In this document: positions 24,359 through 33,983 of the stretch, one piece after another | Position numbering within the stretch: the first letter of the stretch is position 1 | Layout of the letters: every line of letters starts with the position of its first letter | NCBI GenBank assembly: GCA_001411745.2 | Contig: LIQB01000012.1 | Coordinates: 37,314-101,313, forward strand | DNA from: Psychrobacter glacincola | GTDB taxonomy: Bacteria; Pseudomonadota; Gammaproteobacteria; Pseudomonadales; Moraxellaceae | DNA: 64,000 nt | Direction: 5' to 3' | Program-made: the position numbers and the translations under genes | Notes under the pieces: model-generated | What the model was told of the DNA's origin: nothing | Databases searched by the model: none | The model's input: only the letters and a program-made list of their open reading frames with translations

Positions 24359-24487
24359 AATATCGTCTTATATTTATTAATGACCAAACATACAGTGGCT
24401 TTTATTGTAGAACAAATTGTGTGCTATTTAGGTATTAATACTAACCATTTGTCTTAAGTAACTGATAATCCCATTTTGGCTAGTCAA

Positions 24488-25855
24488 TCAAGTATTCACT
24501 AGACCAATGTTGCGGGCAGAGAGTGCGGTTTGCCACTGCTGATAACGAACATCTTGATCGTCTGCAACCTGCTTGGTTAACTCTAAAGCGCTTGAATCAC
24601 TCAGCAACTGCACAATGAGCCCATCTTTTGCGTGAGCAGCGATTTGATCAAGTTTGCGCAATGTGCCACGGTCAGGTAAGGCTTTATGATGAATACCAAG
24701 TAAGACCTGCACTGGATGACTGTCTAAATAGCTCTTCAAACGTGCCATATCGTCACGATCATCAACGATACCGAAATTCTCTATCTCACTATTAATATCG
24801 CTATCTGAATTAAGCCCCGACTGCCACCAGTTATCCTGCTCTGCTGGATACTCAAGCAAAGCAACCAGCTTCTTGCCAGCGCTGACCGCTGCTTTTGGCG
24901 CAATAGACGCAGGCACTTCTTTAAAGTCATCAGCATCTACCACCTGACGTTGCCAAAAGTTTAAAATCTTTTGATAATAAGGCTGCTTGATGTCCAAACG
25001 CATCTTTTTACGACGGAACATCAATGCGCAAAACGCCCAAGCAATCGCTCTTGGCACAATACCGTACATCAGCAAGCTACCAACCAATAAGCCTGCCCAT
25101 TGCCGCGCGACAGTCAATGGCATCGCATCAGTCACCAAGCGACTCTGTACAATAGCATTGCTATCTGGCACATCGAATCCCACCATACTTGGTAACCAGC
25201 CGAGTACCTGTGTCAAGGTAATTAGCGCTTGATCGGATAGTAAAGTCGACTCCCAGCTAAAGCTATACTGACGCACAATCAACAGGAAAATAATCGCTAG
25301 CAGCATGCCCGTCAACGTTGCCAGCCATAACTGATGACTAAATCGCCCCAAATACCAGCGCATCCCGCTATGCTGTAATTGGCGCTCATACAAGTCGACT
25401 GCTGCCTTGGTAACATCATCCTTGCCACGTATCAGATAACTGGGACTGACAAAATTGGCAAACCAATTCGAAGACGGCTTACCCTGATTAATCAAGGTCA
25501 TCACAAGCCAGCCTAACAGCATAATGGTATGAAAACCCAGTAAGCAAACCAATACATAAAAGAAATTCACCACATTGGTCTGTAGCAAGGTGAATAATCC
25601 CAAAAATCCCGAGAGACACCACACCACGCTCATGACCACCATGATGCCTTTGATACGCCCGTCAATTTTGCCCAATACTCGTGCCAGCGCACCATTACTA
25701 TCGATGCGTGAGGCTCGGCGGTGTAATTTTTGAATGGGTTTGCCATCCTCACCTTGTAGCTTTTCCGTGATAAGTAGCGGGTCAGTGGCAAAGACATGTT
25801 GCTGCGTCTCAAGCGTGCGTACCAACTCAGTCAATTGATCTTGGGGTGATAGCAT
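24488..25855 (-). CDS. DUF2868 membrane protein
   Basis: A 455-residue inner-membrane protein with about four to five predicted helices. Two are near residues 70-125 (IMVVMSVVWCLSGFLGLF, GFHTIMLLGWLVM), one near 175-195 and one near 265-285. The N-terminal and C-terminal parts are soluble. The C-terminal part (about 330-450, with VLLGIHHKALPDRGTLRKL) looks like a Rossmann-like domain. It matches the DUF2868 family, which usually sits beside a DUF3482 GTPase as here, 129 bases apart. The two probably act as a membrane complex, but the process is unknown. Confidence 0.82.
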   Translation of the reverse strand: MLSPQDQLTELVRTLETQQHVFATDPLLITEKLQGEDGKPIQKLHRRASRIDSNGALARVLGKIDGRIKGIMVVMSVVWCLSGFLGLFTLLQTNVVNFFYVLVCLLGFHTIMLLGWLVMTLINQGKPSSNWFANFVSPSYLIRGKDDVTKAAVDLYERQLQHSGMRWYLGRFSHQLWLATLTGMLLAIIFLLIVRQYSFSWESTLLSDQALITLTQVLGWLPSMVGFDVPDSNAIVQSRLVTDAMPLTVARQWAGLLVGSLLMYGIVPRAIAWAFCALMFRRKKMRLDIKQPYYQKILNFWQRQVVDADDFKEVPASIAPKAAVSAGKKLVALLEYPAEQDNWWQSGLNSDSDINSEIENFGIVDDRDDMARLKSYLDSHPVQVLLGIHHKALPDRGTLRKLDQIAAHAKDGLIVQLLSDSSALELTKQVADDQDVRYQQWQTALSARNIGLVNT

Positions 25856-26095
25856 AATGCGATAACATCCATATAAAGGCGTTTATGTAGGAGATAATTC
25901 TTGATTATTGTAGCGTATATATGAGGACACGCCTTCGCCAAATGTTAAAAAATGAACATTTATTAAGCATTTTTATCATGGTAAAGACAATAAAAATCAG
26001 CCAAAATGAATAATGAACAAAATGATAATGACAATAGTGTAAAAAAACAGAGGGTGAAAAAACGCTGTTAAAGAGAATCCAAAAAAGGAATCATC

Positions 26096-26887
26096 ATGAA
26101 TAACAAAACATATCTAATCGTTGGTGGTACAGGCGGCATTGGTAGAGCGATGATTGAACACTTATTAAATGGTACTGCCAGTGACAATGAGGATGACAAC
26201 AAGAACATCGATAATGGTGGAAAACAAGGTATCCATGTTTTTGCAACTTATCATCGCAATGTACCTGATTTTGAGGCTGACAATCTGCATTGGATACCTA
26301 TGAATATCTGCGAAGAACAAAGTATCGAGCAAGCAGCCGAGGTTATTCAGCAGCAAACCACTCATATTGATTGGATTATCAATTGTGCAGGGTTATTACA
26401 TACGGCGACGCAGCAGCCAGAAAAAGCGCTGCGTCAGGTTGAGACTGATTTCTTTTTACAAAACATGCAAGTGAATGCCTTAGCCAGCTTACTCATTGCC
26501 AAGCATTTTAGACCACTATTAGCCAAAGCTGCGCGTAGTAATGACAAGCCCGCAATCTTTGCAACGATATCCGCGCGCGTTGGCAGTATTAGTGACAACC
26601 AACTGGGCGGATGGTATAGCTATCGTATGAGTAAAGCGGCACTCAATATGGGCATGAAAAACCTGAGTATTGAATGGAGTCGCTCGCTCAAAGACGTGTG
26701 CGTGGTTGTCCTGCAGCCAGGAACGGTAAATACGCAACTATCAGCCCCTTTTCAAGGTAATGTGGCCGAAGGTCAGTTGTTCTCGCCAGCCTATAGTGTG
26801 GAATGCTTATTAGAAGTGCTTAACCGTATGAAGGCGATGCAATCAGGAAGCTTTGTTGACTGGGCAGGGGAATCCATACCTTGGTAG
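26096..26887 (+). CDS. SDR family oxidoreductase (C-factor-like)
   Basis: A 263-residue short-chain dehydrogenase/reductase. The cofactor motif GGTGGIG lies near residues 9-15, and INCAGLLHTA (the NAG position) near 96. The catalytic set is ISARVGS (Ser) near 158 and YRMSK (Tyr and Lys) near 178-182. QPGTVNTQLSAPF closes the active site. The arrangement resembles the C-factor/CsgA-like branch of the family. The substrate is unknown. An unusual D/N/E-rich stretch lies at residues 28-45 between the first helix and second strand. The gene stands alone, ending in a strong terminator. An AAGGAATC ribosome-binding site precedes the start. Confidence 0.88.
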   Translation: MNNKTYLIVGGTGGIGRAMIEHLLNGTASDNEDDNKNIDNGGKQGIHVFATYHRNVPDFEADNLHWIPMNICEEQSIEQAAEVIQQQTTHIDWIINCAGLLHTATQQPEKALRQVETDFFLQNMQVNALASLLIAKHFRPLLAKAARSNDKPAIFATISARVGSISDNQLGGWYSYRMSKAALNMGMKNLSIEWSRSLKDVCVVVLQPGTVNTQLSAPFQGNVAEGQLFSPAYSVECLLEVLNRMKAMQSGSFVDWAGESIPW

Positions 26888-26929
26888 CTCTAAATGATTG
26901 AAACGTTCACAAAGCCAATTCAAGAGATG

Positions 26930-26972
26930 AAAATAGGGCGTGTCGTCAATATGAGGACACGCTCTATTTTAT
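26930..26972. terminator. Bidirectional terminator between the SDR gene and prpD
   Basis: A 15-pair stem AAAATAGGGCGTGTC/GACACGCTCTATTTT (one mismatch) with an 11-nt loop, A tract before and T tract after. It serves two convergent genes. Confidence 0.9.
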
Positions 26973-27008
26973 TGATAAGATAAAGGTAATTTTCAAATAG
27001 GCAAATGC

Positions 27009-28553
27009 TTAATTCGCCATAAACAAGTCCATAAACTCATGTACAGGTGTGTGCTCTAAGCGGGTTTGATCGCTACAAAGCGCAAAAATATCCTGACAGC
27101 GACTGTCGATAAATCGCGTCGCCAAACTGGCACGAAACTTGGCTTCTAATACAGGAATACCTTCTTTGCGGCGGCGCTTATGTCCGATAGGGTATTCGAC
27201 AACAACCTTGTCGGTACTGCTACCATCTTTAAAAAATATCTGAATGGCATTGGCAATCGAGCGCTTGCTTGGGTCATGGTAATCTTTTGAATAACCTGCA
27301 TCTTCTTCTACGATCATTTTGCGGCGTAGACCATCAATTAAAAGATGGTGCTGTGCATGATAATCGTCTTCATAATTTTCTGCCATTAAATCGCCAGTTA
27401 GCAGAGGCACCGCGACCATATATTGCAAACAATGATCGCGATCCGCAGGATTGGCCAATGTGCCTTCTTTAGAGATGATTCTAATCGCAGATTCATGAGT
27501 CGTCAGGACAATTTTTTCAATATCGTCGATTCTGTCATCAATGCGTGGATGTAAAATAACAGCGGCCTCACAAGCAGTCTGCGCATGAAACTCGGCAGGA
27601 AAGCTTAACTTAAATAAGATATTTTCCATCACGTAACTGCCAAACTCACGCTGGAAAGTAAAATGACGCTCGTTTGCAGGTTTAAGGGCTAAGTCTTTAT
27701 TGGTATGGCTAAACAATACATCATAAAACCCCCACTGCGGTGCAGAGAGTGCCCCAGGGATACCCATTTCACCGCGACGGGTAATATCAACCAAGCGTAC
27801 TGCACGACTGGTCGCGTCGCCTGCCGCCCAAGATTTACGGCTACCGGCATTGGGTGCATGGCGATAGGTACGCAACGCCTGACCATCGACGATCGCCTGC
27901 GAGATGGCAGCCATGATACGGTCACGTGGCAATTTATAGAGCTTGGTGACCACAGCAGTAGAGGCCAATTTAACTAAAAACACATGATCAAGACCCACAC
28001 GGTTGAATGAGTTTTCCAGTGCAATTACCCCCTGAATCTCATGCGCCATAATCATAGCCTCAAGCACCTCACGCATGGTTAATGGCGGATGATTGCGACT
28101 GACACTTTGTTGGCTGATATAATCGGCGACTGCTAGGATACCGCCTAAATTGTCCGAAGGGTGTCCCCATTCAGCAGCTAGCCACGTGTCATTATAATCG
28201 AGCCAGCGCACCATACAGCCGATATCAAAGGCGGCTTTGATAGGATCTAGTCTGTGGGATGTACCTGGAACGCGCGCGCCATTAGGAGTAAGCTGATCAA
28301 CACAATCAGAACCCAAATGCTTAGTACATTCAGGGAAACGTAGCGCAAGCAGACCGCAACCAAGCGTATCCATCAAGCAATGACGCGCAGTATTCCAAGC
28401 ATCTGCGCTATTGGGGGAGTCGTTATCTATCGAATAATTAAGTACATAATCAGCAATCTTTTGAATCTCAATGTCATATTCTGGACGGACATTGCTTTCT
28501 ACCGTTGCATCATTTTTATTTGAATTTGTTATATCTGAATTGTCATTTGACAT
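27009..28553 (-). CDS. prpD: 2-methylcitrate dehydratase
   Basis: PrpD removes water from 2-methylcitrate to give 2-methyl-cis-aconitate in the methylcitrate cycle of propionate breakdown. It belongs to the MmgE/PrpD family. Landmarks are RHCLMDTLGCGLLALRF, GCMVRWLDYNDTW, EWGHPSDNLGGILAVADY and AHEIQGVIALE. The open frame extends 18 codons further upstream. The start here is preferred because GGAAGAGGAG lies 7 bases before its ATG, while the upstream ATG has no ribosome-binding site. The product has 514 residues with a polar N/D-rich N-terminus. It is separated from the other prp genes by an acetyltransferase and an ABC exporter. An AcnD/PrpF pair for the same step lies 5-10 kb away. Confidence 0.93.
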   Translation of the reverse strand: MSNDNSDITNSNKNDATVESNVRPEYDIEIQKIADYVLNYSIDNDSPNSADAWNTARHCLMDTLGCGLLALRFPECTKHLGSDCVDQLTPNGARVPGTSHRLDPIKAAFDIGCMVRWLDYNDTWLAAEWGHPSDNLGGILAVADYISQQSVSRNHPPLTMREVLEAMIMAHEIQGVIALENSFNRVGLDHVFLVKLASTAVVTKLYKLPRDRIMAAISQAIVDGQALRTYRHAPNAGSRKSWAAGDATSRAVRLVDITRRGEMGIPGALSAPQWGFYDVLFSHTNKDLALKPANERHFTFQREFGSYVMENILFKLSFPAEFHAQTACEAAVILHPRIDDRIDDIEKIVLTTHESAIRIISKEGTLANPADRDHCLQYMVAVPLLTGDLMAENYEDDYHAQHHLLIDGLRRKMIVEEDAGYSKDYHDPSKRSIANAIQIFFKDGSSTDKVVVEYPIGHKRRRKEGIPVLEAKFRASLATRFIDSRCQDIFALCSDQTRLEHTPVHEFMDLFMAN

Positions 28554-28697
28554 GGTTGTCTCCTCTTCCTTGAGTGTGCTACTTCCTTGACCCATTATCT
28601 CGGTCATTTTTTTAAATTAGCCATCATTTAAAAGTAGCATACTCAATATGAAACAACCAAACTGAATTATGTTAAAAATTAAAACCTTGTGGCGCGC

Positions 28698-29324
28698 TTA
28701 AATCATCAAATATAGCAGACCTAACACAAATAAAGCCGCCATGATAAACAGCAGAAAACTTAATACTTTGTTCGTTGTGGAGGCAGACTCAGTACGCTCT
28801 TTTTGTACTTTGTTTTTCTTGGCAACGTATAGAACCATTTTCACATGCTCTATGTTATCTTCGAGATAATGATCGCCTTCAGGTACAAACCCCAAGGACT
28901 CATAGAAGCTAAGTAAGTAGGCTTGTGCAGAGAGTATAATTGGGCGCTTCTTACCATATTTTTTACGGCAGTGCGCTATGGCATGAATCATCATCTGCCG
29001 TGCTATACCGTCACCTCTGTGCTCTGATAATACCAACACTCTACCGATGGCAGGCATAGCAGTATGATTGGTCTTAATCGTAGGGTCGGCGACCGATATA
29101 TTGGATTTTAATTTATTAAATTCAGGCGGAATGATACGGCAGTAGCCTACCAACGCCTCGTTTTGATGCGCGATAAGATGTAGGCAATCAAAGTCCACCT
29201 CATCCATATCTTGATAGGCGCAGTTTTGCTCAACCACAAACACTTGTGATCGGGCTTTTAAAATATGATAGAGATCAACTGAGGTCAGCTCATCAAAGGT
29301 TTTGATAGAAAATTCACAAGTCAT
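28698..29324 (-). CDS. GNAT N-acetyltransferase, ElaA-like, with C-terminal membrane anchor
   Basis: The first 165 residues form a GNAT acetyltransferase domain of the ElaA type. Landmarks are LYHILKARSQVFVVEQNCAYQD, LVGYCRIIPP, and the acetyl-CoA loop GRVLVLSEHRGDGIARQMM near residue 113 (R-G-D-G-I-A), then YESLGFVPEG. Unlike usual ElaA (about 150 residues), it carries a charged linker (KKNKVQKERTES). A final hydrophobic helix (residues about 186-207, LSFLLFIMAALFVLGLLYL) ends at the stop. It should be a tail-anchored inner-membrane protein with a cytoplasmic enzyme domain. The acetyl acceptor is unknown. Confidence 0.85.
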   Translation of the reverse strand: MTCEFSIKTFDELTSVDLYHILKARSQVFVVEQNCAYQDMDEVDFDCLHLIAHQNEALVGYCRIIPPEFNKLKSNISVADPTIKTNHTAMPAIGRVLVLSEHRGDGIARQMMIHAIAHCRKKYGKKRPIILSAQAYLLSFYESLGFVPEGDHYLEDNIEHVKMVLYVAKKNKVQKERTESASTTNKVLSFLLFIMAALFVLGLLYLMI

Positions 29325-29395
29325 AGTGGGCTAGCTTCTGGATATAGGCGGTAAAAGATTGGCATTATAACGATTTAGGCACAGATTAACCATTC

Positions 29396-31249
29396 CTAAC
29401 CCTTTAGAGTCTGGCTGATTTTATCCAAATTTAAGCTGTCCGACATGGCATTGAATATCTCAAAATACTTGCCGTGTTTCTCGTATAGCGCTTCATGCGT
29501 ACCGGTTTCAACCACGCGACCATCTTCTATCACGACCAAGTCATCCGCATCGATAATTTGGGCAATATTATGCGAGACCATGATCACGGTACGATCTTTT
29601 TTGATGAGATCTAGACTTTTCTTCACTTGTTGGCTGGCGATGGCATCGAGGCTAGCGGTTGGCTCATCCAAAAACACAATGGGTGGATCTTTTAAAAACA
29701 TCCGTGCCAGCGCGATACGCTGCTGTTGACCACCAGACAATGACTTTGCTGTACTCTCATAGCCTTCTGCTAAATTAATAATTTGCTCATGAATGGAGGC
29801 TTTTTTTGCTGCAATGATAATATCTTCCTCAGTCGCATTCATATCACCATAGCGGATATTTTCGCTAATCGTACCCGAAAATATATGATTACTTTGTAGT
29901 ACCAAGCCAATATTTTGACGCAATTCATGAGTATCGCAGTCGGCTAAATTATGTCCGTCTAGCCATATGGTGCCGCTATCTGGCGCATAAAACTTTACCA
30001 ATAAGCTGATAATCGTACTCTTGCCAGCACCACTTAAACCCACCAGCGCAGTAATACGATTGGGCTTGATAGTAAAGCTGACATCTTTTAGCGCTTGCGT
30101 GCCATTCGGATACGTGAAATCAACGTTTTTCAGCTCAATATGACCTTTTAAATTTTTACTACTTCTGCCCGTGATATCTTCAACTTGCTCGTCATCTTCC
30201 AATATATCAAAGAAACCTTCAGCATAAGTCAGGGCATTATTAATCTGATCATAGATACGATGCAATTGGCGGATAGGGGCGGCGACGTTTTGGAATAGCA
30301 TGACATGGAATAAAATCATACCGATGGTCATCTCGCCTTTTAAAACAAAGTAGGATGTCAGCAGAATAATAACGACCACACCAATTTGCTCAATAAAGGT
30401 CTTTATCGCATCATAAATAAAACCAATACTGCGAATACGCAGCTGATTGTCAGTCATGTCTTTTTGAATGGTTAAGTGCTTCTCCGCTTCGATCGATTCA
30501 CGGACAAAGGATTTCACCACGCTGATGGAGTTGATCAAGGAGATCACCAAGCCACTTTTGGCTTCTCTATAGCCACGCATCTGCCGACGGAATCCTTGTA
30601 GACGCCGCGCTTGTTTTTGACTTATAAAAAAGTAAATGGGAATGATAATAAGACCAACCAAGCCTATCCAAAAATTGGTCGAAAACATAATAATGAGTGA
30701 GACGATCGCGCTAGCAAACAGTGGCAGCATATCGATAAAAAAGTTTTGTACTAAACTGGTTAAGCTGCTGACGCCATAGTCGATACGCGTTTGCAACTTG
30801 CCGCTGTCGTTTTCGTTACTGGTATAAAATGCCATCCGATAGGTGAGGATGCGCTCAATGATTTTTTGCGATAAATCACGTGATAGATTGATACGAATCT
30901 TTTCGCCAAAGAAGCGTTGCCCAAACGAGATGAATATCGACAAGATCTCTTTGGTTAAGAGTACCGCACTAATGATGCCGAGCATACGCAAGCCTGCCTG
31001 CCATGGCTCGGCAAGCGTGGAAATTTCGGTCAAAGTATCAACGGCATAGCGCAGCACAAAAGCATTGACCTGAGCCGTAAATGAACCCAGTACGGTTAAT
31101 ATCAAAGTGGCAATAATTAATACTTTATATGGCGCGGCAAAGACGGCAAGCTTTTTGAGGATATCCCACAGCAAAGCGCGCCGCTCCGTTTTTTTGAGTG
31201 GCGGCTTTTTATCTAACTGCACATGGCGTGGCTGGGGAGATGTTGGCAT
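29396..31249 (-). CDS. ABC exporter half-transporter (MsbA/MdlB type)
   Basis: A 617-residue fused permease-ATPase. Six predicted helices occupy about residues 35-330 as a type 1 exporter domain. The nucleotide-binding domain follows: Walker A GLSGAGKST near 404, Q-loop GLVLQSNHIF near 445, signature LSGGQQQRIALAR near 500, Walker B IVFLDEPTASLD near 525 and the switch histidine in IMVSHN near 557. It works as a homodimer or with another half-transporter; no second half is adjacent. The substrate cannot be told from sequence (lipid, drug or peptide). It lies upstream of the acetyltransferase on the same strand, 71 bases apart. Confidence 0.92.
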   Translation of the reverse strand: MPTSPQPRHVQLDKKPPLKKTERRALLWDILKKLAVFAAPYKVLIIATLILTVLGSFTAQVNAFVLRYAVDTLTEISTLAEPWQAGLRMLGIISAVLLTKEILSIFISFGQRFFGEKIRINLSRDLSQKIIERILTYRMAFYTSNENDSGKLQTRIDYGVSSLTSLVQNFFIDMLPLFASAIVSLIIMFSTNFWIGLVGLIIIPIYFFISQKQARRLQGFRRQMRGYREAKSGLVISLINSISVVKSFVRESIEAEKHLTIQKDMTDNQLRIRSIGFIYDAIKTFIEQIGVVVIILLTSYFVLKGEMTIGMILFHVMLFQNVAAPIRQLHRIYDQINNALTYAEGFFDILEDDEQVEDITGRSSKNLKGHIELKNVDFTYPNGTQALKDVSFTIKPNRITALVGLSGAGKSTIISLLVKFYAPDSGTIWLDGHNLADCDTHELRQNIGLVLQSNHIFSGTISENIRYGDMNATEEDIIIAAKKASIHEQIINLAEGYESTAKSLSGGQQQRIALARMFLKDPPIVFLDEPTASLDAIASQQVKKSLDLIKKDRTVIMVSHNIAQIIDADDLVVIEDGRVVETGTHEALYEKHGKYFEIFNAMSDSLNLDKISQTLKG

Positions 31250-31369
31250 AAAAACTTAGCTCATGGATTTTAATATTTTACTAAATCATATTTATATTAA
31301 ATTATTGAAATAAAGTTTGGTATTATGTAGAACCATTCTTTGTTCTCTTTTGGTAGAAGCCATTTGAAA

Positions 31370-31828
31370 ATGCTTCCTTATATCTTGATTAGCCTGTTAG
31401 GCGGTGCCATTGTTCCGCTACAGCTGGCTATTGTCAACGCTTTTCGAGAAAGTACGCAAGCCTCGCAGATCCAGTCTACCTTTTATTTATACTTAGGAGG
31501 TGCATTGGCTTCTTTAGTGCTGTCATATATGATGAGTGGTGGTATCAAGCCGCCAATAATTGAAAATGCGACATGGTGGATGTGGTTACCAGGATTTTTG
31601 GGCAGCTTTTATATCTTGTTTATGTTTATTGCTGCGCCAAAAATAGGCGCAGGTAATACATTGCTCTGGGTTTTTCTAGGGCAAATGTATTTTGCCTTGA
31701 TTCTAAGCCAAACTGGCTTATTTGGCTTAGAGGTTAAAACAATAGATATCTATAAAATTTCTGGTTTAGCCTTAGTTACTATAGGCGGGATGTTAATGAT
31801 ATATGGCGAGAGTAAAGTTGATGGTTAA
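31370..31828 (+). CDS. Small DMT-superfamily transporter, YdcZ/DUF606 type
   Basis: A 152-residue protein of about five predicted membrane helices. LGGAIVPLQLAIVNAFRE at the N-terminus is the signature segment of the YdcZ (DUF606) family, a half-size branch of the drug/metabolite transporter superfamily. A TTG codon 10 triplets earlier would extend it with a polar leader. The ATG is chosen because it begins right at the first helix. Members act as dimers or paralogue pairs; no paired gene is adjacent. The substrate is unknown. It converges on prpF, whose stop overlaps by 4 bases. Confidence 0.82.
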   Translation: MLPYILISLLGGAIVPLQLAIVNAFRESTQASQIQSTFYLYLGGALASLVLSYMMSGGIKPPIIENATWWMWLPGFLGSFYILFMFIAAPKIGAGNTLLWVFLGQMYFALILSQTGLFGLEVKTIDIYKISGLALVTIGGMLMIYGESKVDG

Positions 31829-33054
31829 AAACTATCCGCTGGTACAAAGACTTCACCAACCATGATACGTCTTGCCGAGCGGCTCATTGATACTTTTTTA
31901 GCCTGCCAGCGACCGTCAACTTGTTCGGTTTTTCCACCGACGAGTAGTGTCCCTGAAGGATGACCAAAACGCACCTCGGTCAGCTCGCCTGCACCTGCCG
32001 CTTCATTGACCAATGTACCCTGTGTCGTTGCTGCCGCTGCTATTGCAACCGCTGCTGTGCCCATCATGGCATGATGCAGTTGTCCCATACTCATGGCGCG
32101 TACAACGAGATCAATATCATCAGCATTAACTGCTTTACCACTTGATGCGCTATAACTTTGTGCAGGAGCAACCCAAGCAATTTTTGGAATATGCTGACTG
32201 GCTTGAGCTTCACTGACGTCTTTAAACAGCCCCATCGCAACGCCGCCTTTGGCACGGATTGTTTCAAGTTTGGTAAGTAGTTCGCTGTTGCTATTGATAT
32301 CGCCTTGCAACTCAGTACCCGTAAAGCCCAAATCTTCCGCTTTTATAAAGATAGTCGGAATGCCTGCGCTAATAAACGTGGCTTTGACACTATCAGCTTT
32401 TAGACCGCAGCCTGTCACATCAAAGTCATCGACCAAGTTGCCAGTAGGAAACATGTCACTTGATGAATCAACGGGATCAATAAATTCGATTTTGACTTCC
32501 GCTGCTGGGAAGGTGACGCCGTCTAGTTCAAAATCGCCGGTTTCTTGTACTTGCACTTTTCCTTGCCCATCAGTATAAACAGGTACATGAGCGATAATCG
32601 TTTTACCAATATTCTGTTGCCAAATGCGTACTTCGCAAATGCCAGTATTCGCACTATTTGCGATCTTATCAGTATCGACTAAGCCCATATTGATGGCACA
32701 AGCACCTACCGCAGCGGTTAAATTACCACAGTTACCCGCCCAATCAATCATTGGCTTAGCGATATTAACCTGCCCAAACAGATAATTCACATCATGATCT
32801 GCTTTATCAGATTGAGAGAGAATGACTGTCTTAGAGGTGCTGGAGCTGCCATTACCTAGACCATCGATTTGTTTACCATAAGGGTCAGGGCTGCCGATGA
32901 CACGTAGCAGAAAATTATCGCGCGCATCCCCTGCAACTTGGCAGCGCTCTGGTAAGTCGGATAATTTAAAGAAGGTGCCTTTTGAGGTGCCGCCACGCAT
33001 ATAGGTGGCGGGGACAGATAGTTGTGGGGCAAAAGCAAGGTTTGGTCGGGTCAT
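31825..33054 (-). CDS. prpF: 2-methylaconitate cis-trans isomerase
   Basis: PrpF turns the trans product of AcnD into 2-methyl-cis-aconitate, so that aconitase can finish the methylcitrate cycle. The 409-residue protein shows the PrpF/DUF453 signature PATYMRGGTSKGTFFKLSDLP (landmark RGGTSKG at residues 20-26, with the Lys of the active site). It continues with GSPDPYGKQIDGLGNGSSSTSK, NCGNLTAAVGACAI near 107 and FGHPSGTLLVGG near 369. It is normally encoded beside acnD; here a Sel1-repeat lipoprotein gene sits between them. It should pair functionally with AcnD 0.9 kb upstream. Confidence 0.95.
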   Translation of the reverse strand: MTRPNLAFAPQLSVPATYMRGGTSKGTFFKLSDLPERCQVAGDARDNFLLRVIGSPDPYGKQIDGLGNGSSSTSKTVILSQSDKADHDVNYLFGQVNIAKPMIDWAGNCGNLTAAVGACAINMGLVDTDKIANSANTGICEVRIWQQNIGKTIIAHVPVYTDGQGKVQVQETGDFELDGVTFPAAEVKIEFIDPVDSSSDMFPTGNLVDDFDVTGCGLKADSVKATFISAGIPTIFIKAEDLGFTGTELQGDINSNSELLTKLETIRAKGGVAMGLFKDVSEAQASQHIPKIAWVAPAQSYSASSGKAVNADDIDLVVRAMSMGQLHHAMMGTAAVAIAAAATTQGTLVNEAAGAGELTEVRFGHPSGTLLVGGKTEQVDGRWQAKKVSMSRSARRIMVGEVFVPADSF

Positions 33055-33067
33055 TTTTTTATTCCTA

Positions 33068-33745
33068 TTATTTTAGTACGATATATTCATCACCGTTTTG
33101 AATGACCATTGTTAATGATTCAATAGATTGCGGCGACAACATATTTATAGACTCACTGGTTTCTTCAAAGCTTTGTGCAGCTGCTTGTTGCAGCCAATAA
33201 CGTGCTTTTTCTTCATTTTTCCGAACACCCCATCCGTTTAAATAGGCTGCTGCTAAAAAGTTCTGTGCCTGCAGATCGCCTTCTTTTGAGGCAATAGACA
33301 AAAGCTTAGCAGCTTTAGTCAAATCTTGCTTGGTACCCCATCCTTTTATATACATAAGGGCTAAAGTTGTCACGGCATGAATAAATCCACTTTCAGCGGA
33401 CAAACTGTACCAGTAACACGCTGCTACTAAGTCTTGACCGACACCATCACCAGTATGAAATTTAAGCGCCAAGAGATACTGCGAAACTGGGTCGCCTTCA
33501 TCAATGCCAGGTCTCAAATCGGACTTAGCCATTTCAAGTTGTTCCCGTCGAATTTGTATAATACTATCAACGGATTCTTGTATATCGCGGCCAGTACGTA
33601 CATTAGAAACCCAACAACCAATAATAATAGCAATAACGACAATGGAAATAGAGACGTCTACTATTGATAAATCAGTGAGACTACTACAACCGCTAAGATT
33701 CAATACAGAAATCAAAATAATAAAAGTTCTATTGATGTTTTTCAT
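33068..33745 (-). CDS. Sel1-repeat lipoprotein
   Basis: A secreted lipoprotein of 225 residues. The signal is MKNINRTFIILISVLNLSGCSS, with Cys as acceptor. The open frame starts 9 codons earlier, but the ATG used here begins the signal peptide. A second hydrophobic segment (IVVIAIIIGCWV, about residues 30-42) could hold it in the inner membrane instead. At least three Sel1-like helical repeats follow (G-VSQYLLALKFHTGDGV; ACYWYSLSAESG; ALMYIKGWGTKQD; AAAYLNGWGVRKN). Such repeats bind proteins. It lies 13 bases upstream of prpF and behind the acnD terminator, so the two form a separate unit. A role in propionate metabolism is not expected from the family. Confidence 0.85.
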   Translation of the reverse strand: MKNINRTFIILISVLNLSGCSSLTDLSIVDVSISIVVIAIIIGCWVSNVRTGRDIQESVDSIIQIRREQLEMAKSDLRPGIDEGDPVSQYLLALKFHTGDGVGQDLVAACYWYSLSAESGFIHAVTTLALMYIKGWGTKQDLTKAAKLLSIASKEGDLQAQNFLAAAYLNGWGVRKNEEKARYWLQQAAAQSFEETSESINMLSPQSIESLTMVIQNGDEYIVLK

Positions 33746-33905
33746 GCCACTTCTTATGATAAAAAATGACAATTATACTAAATAGAAAAACAAATGTTTA
33801 TTTTTTTAAGAAAATTCATTTAAATAAAGTACTATAAGCAATGTATTTAATGGATAGAAGCCTAATAAGACTAAGGAGTATCAGAATCTATTGTGAGACT
33901 ACTAA

Positions 33906-33941
33906 AAAAGCCAATGCCATATAAATATAACATTGGCTTTT
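33906..33941 (-). terminator. Terminator downstream of acnD
   Basis: Stem AAAAGCCAATG/CATTGGCTTTT with a 14-nt AT loop. On the minus strand it ends in six T, 43 bases beyond the acnD stop. It separates acnD from the lipoprotein-prpF pair. Confidence 0.88.
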
Positions 33942-33983
33942 GTCACGTATACGGCAGCTATCGTTGTTGTTTATTCGTTTCTA

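Noticed and set aside
25919..26962. A 14-base direct repeat (ATATGAGGACACGC) on both sides of the SDR gene
   Set aside because: A few 14-base matches are expected by chance in 64 kb, and the right copy is simply part of a terminator stem.
28554..28607. Longer N-terminus for PrpD
   Set aside because: The upstream ATG has no ribosome-binding site, while the internal ATG has GGAAGAGGAG at good spacing.
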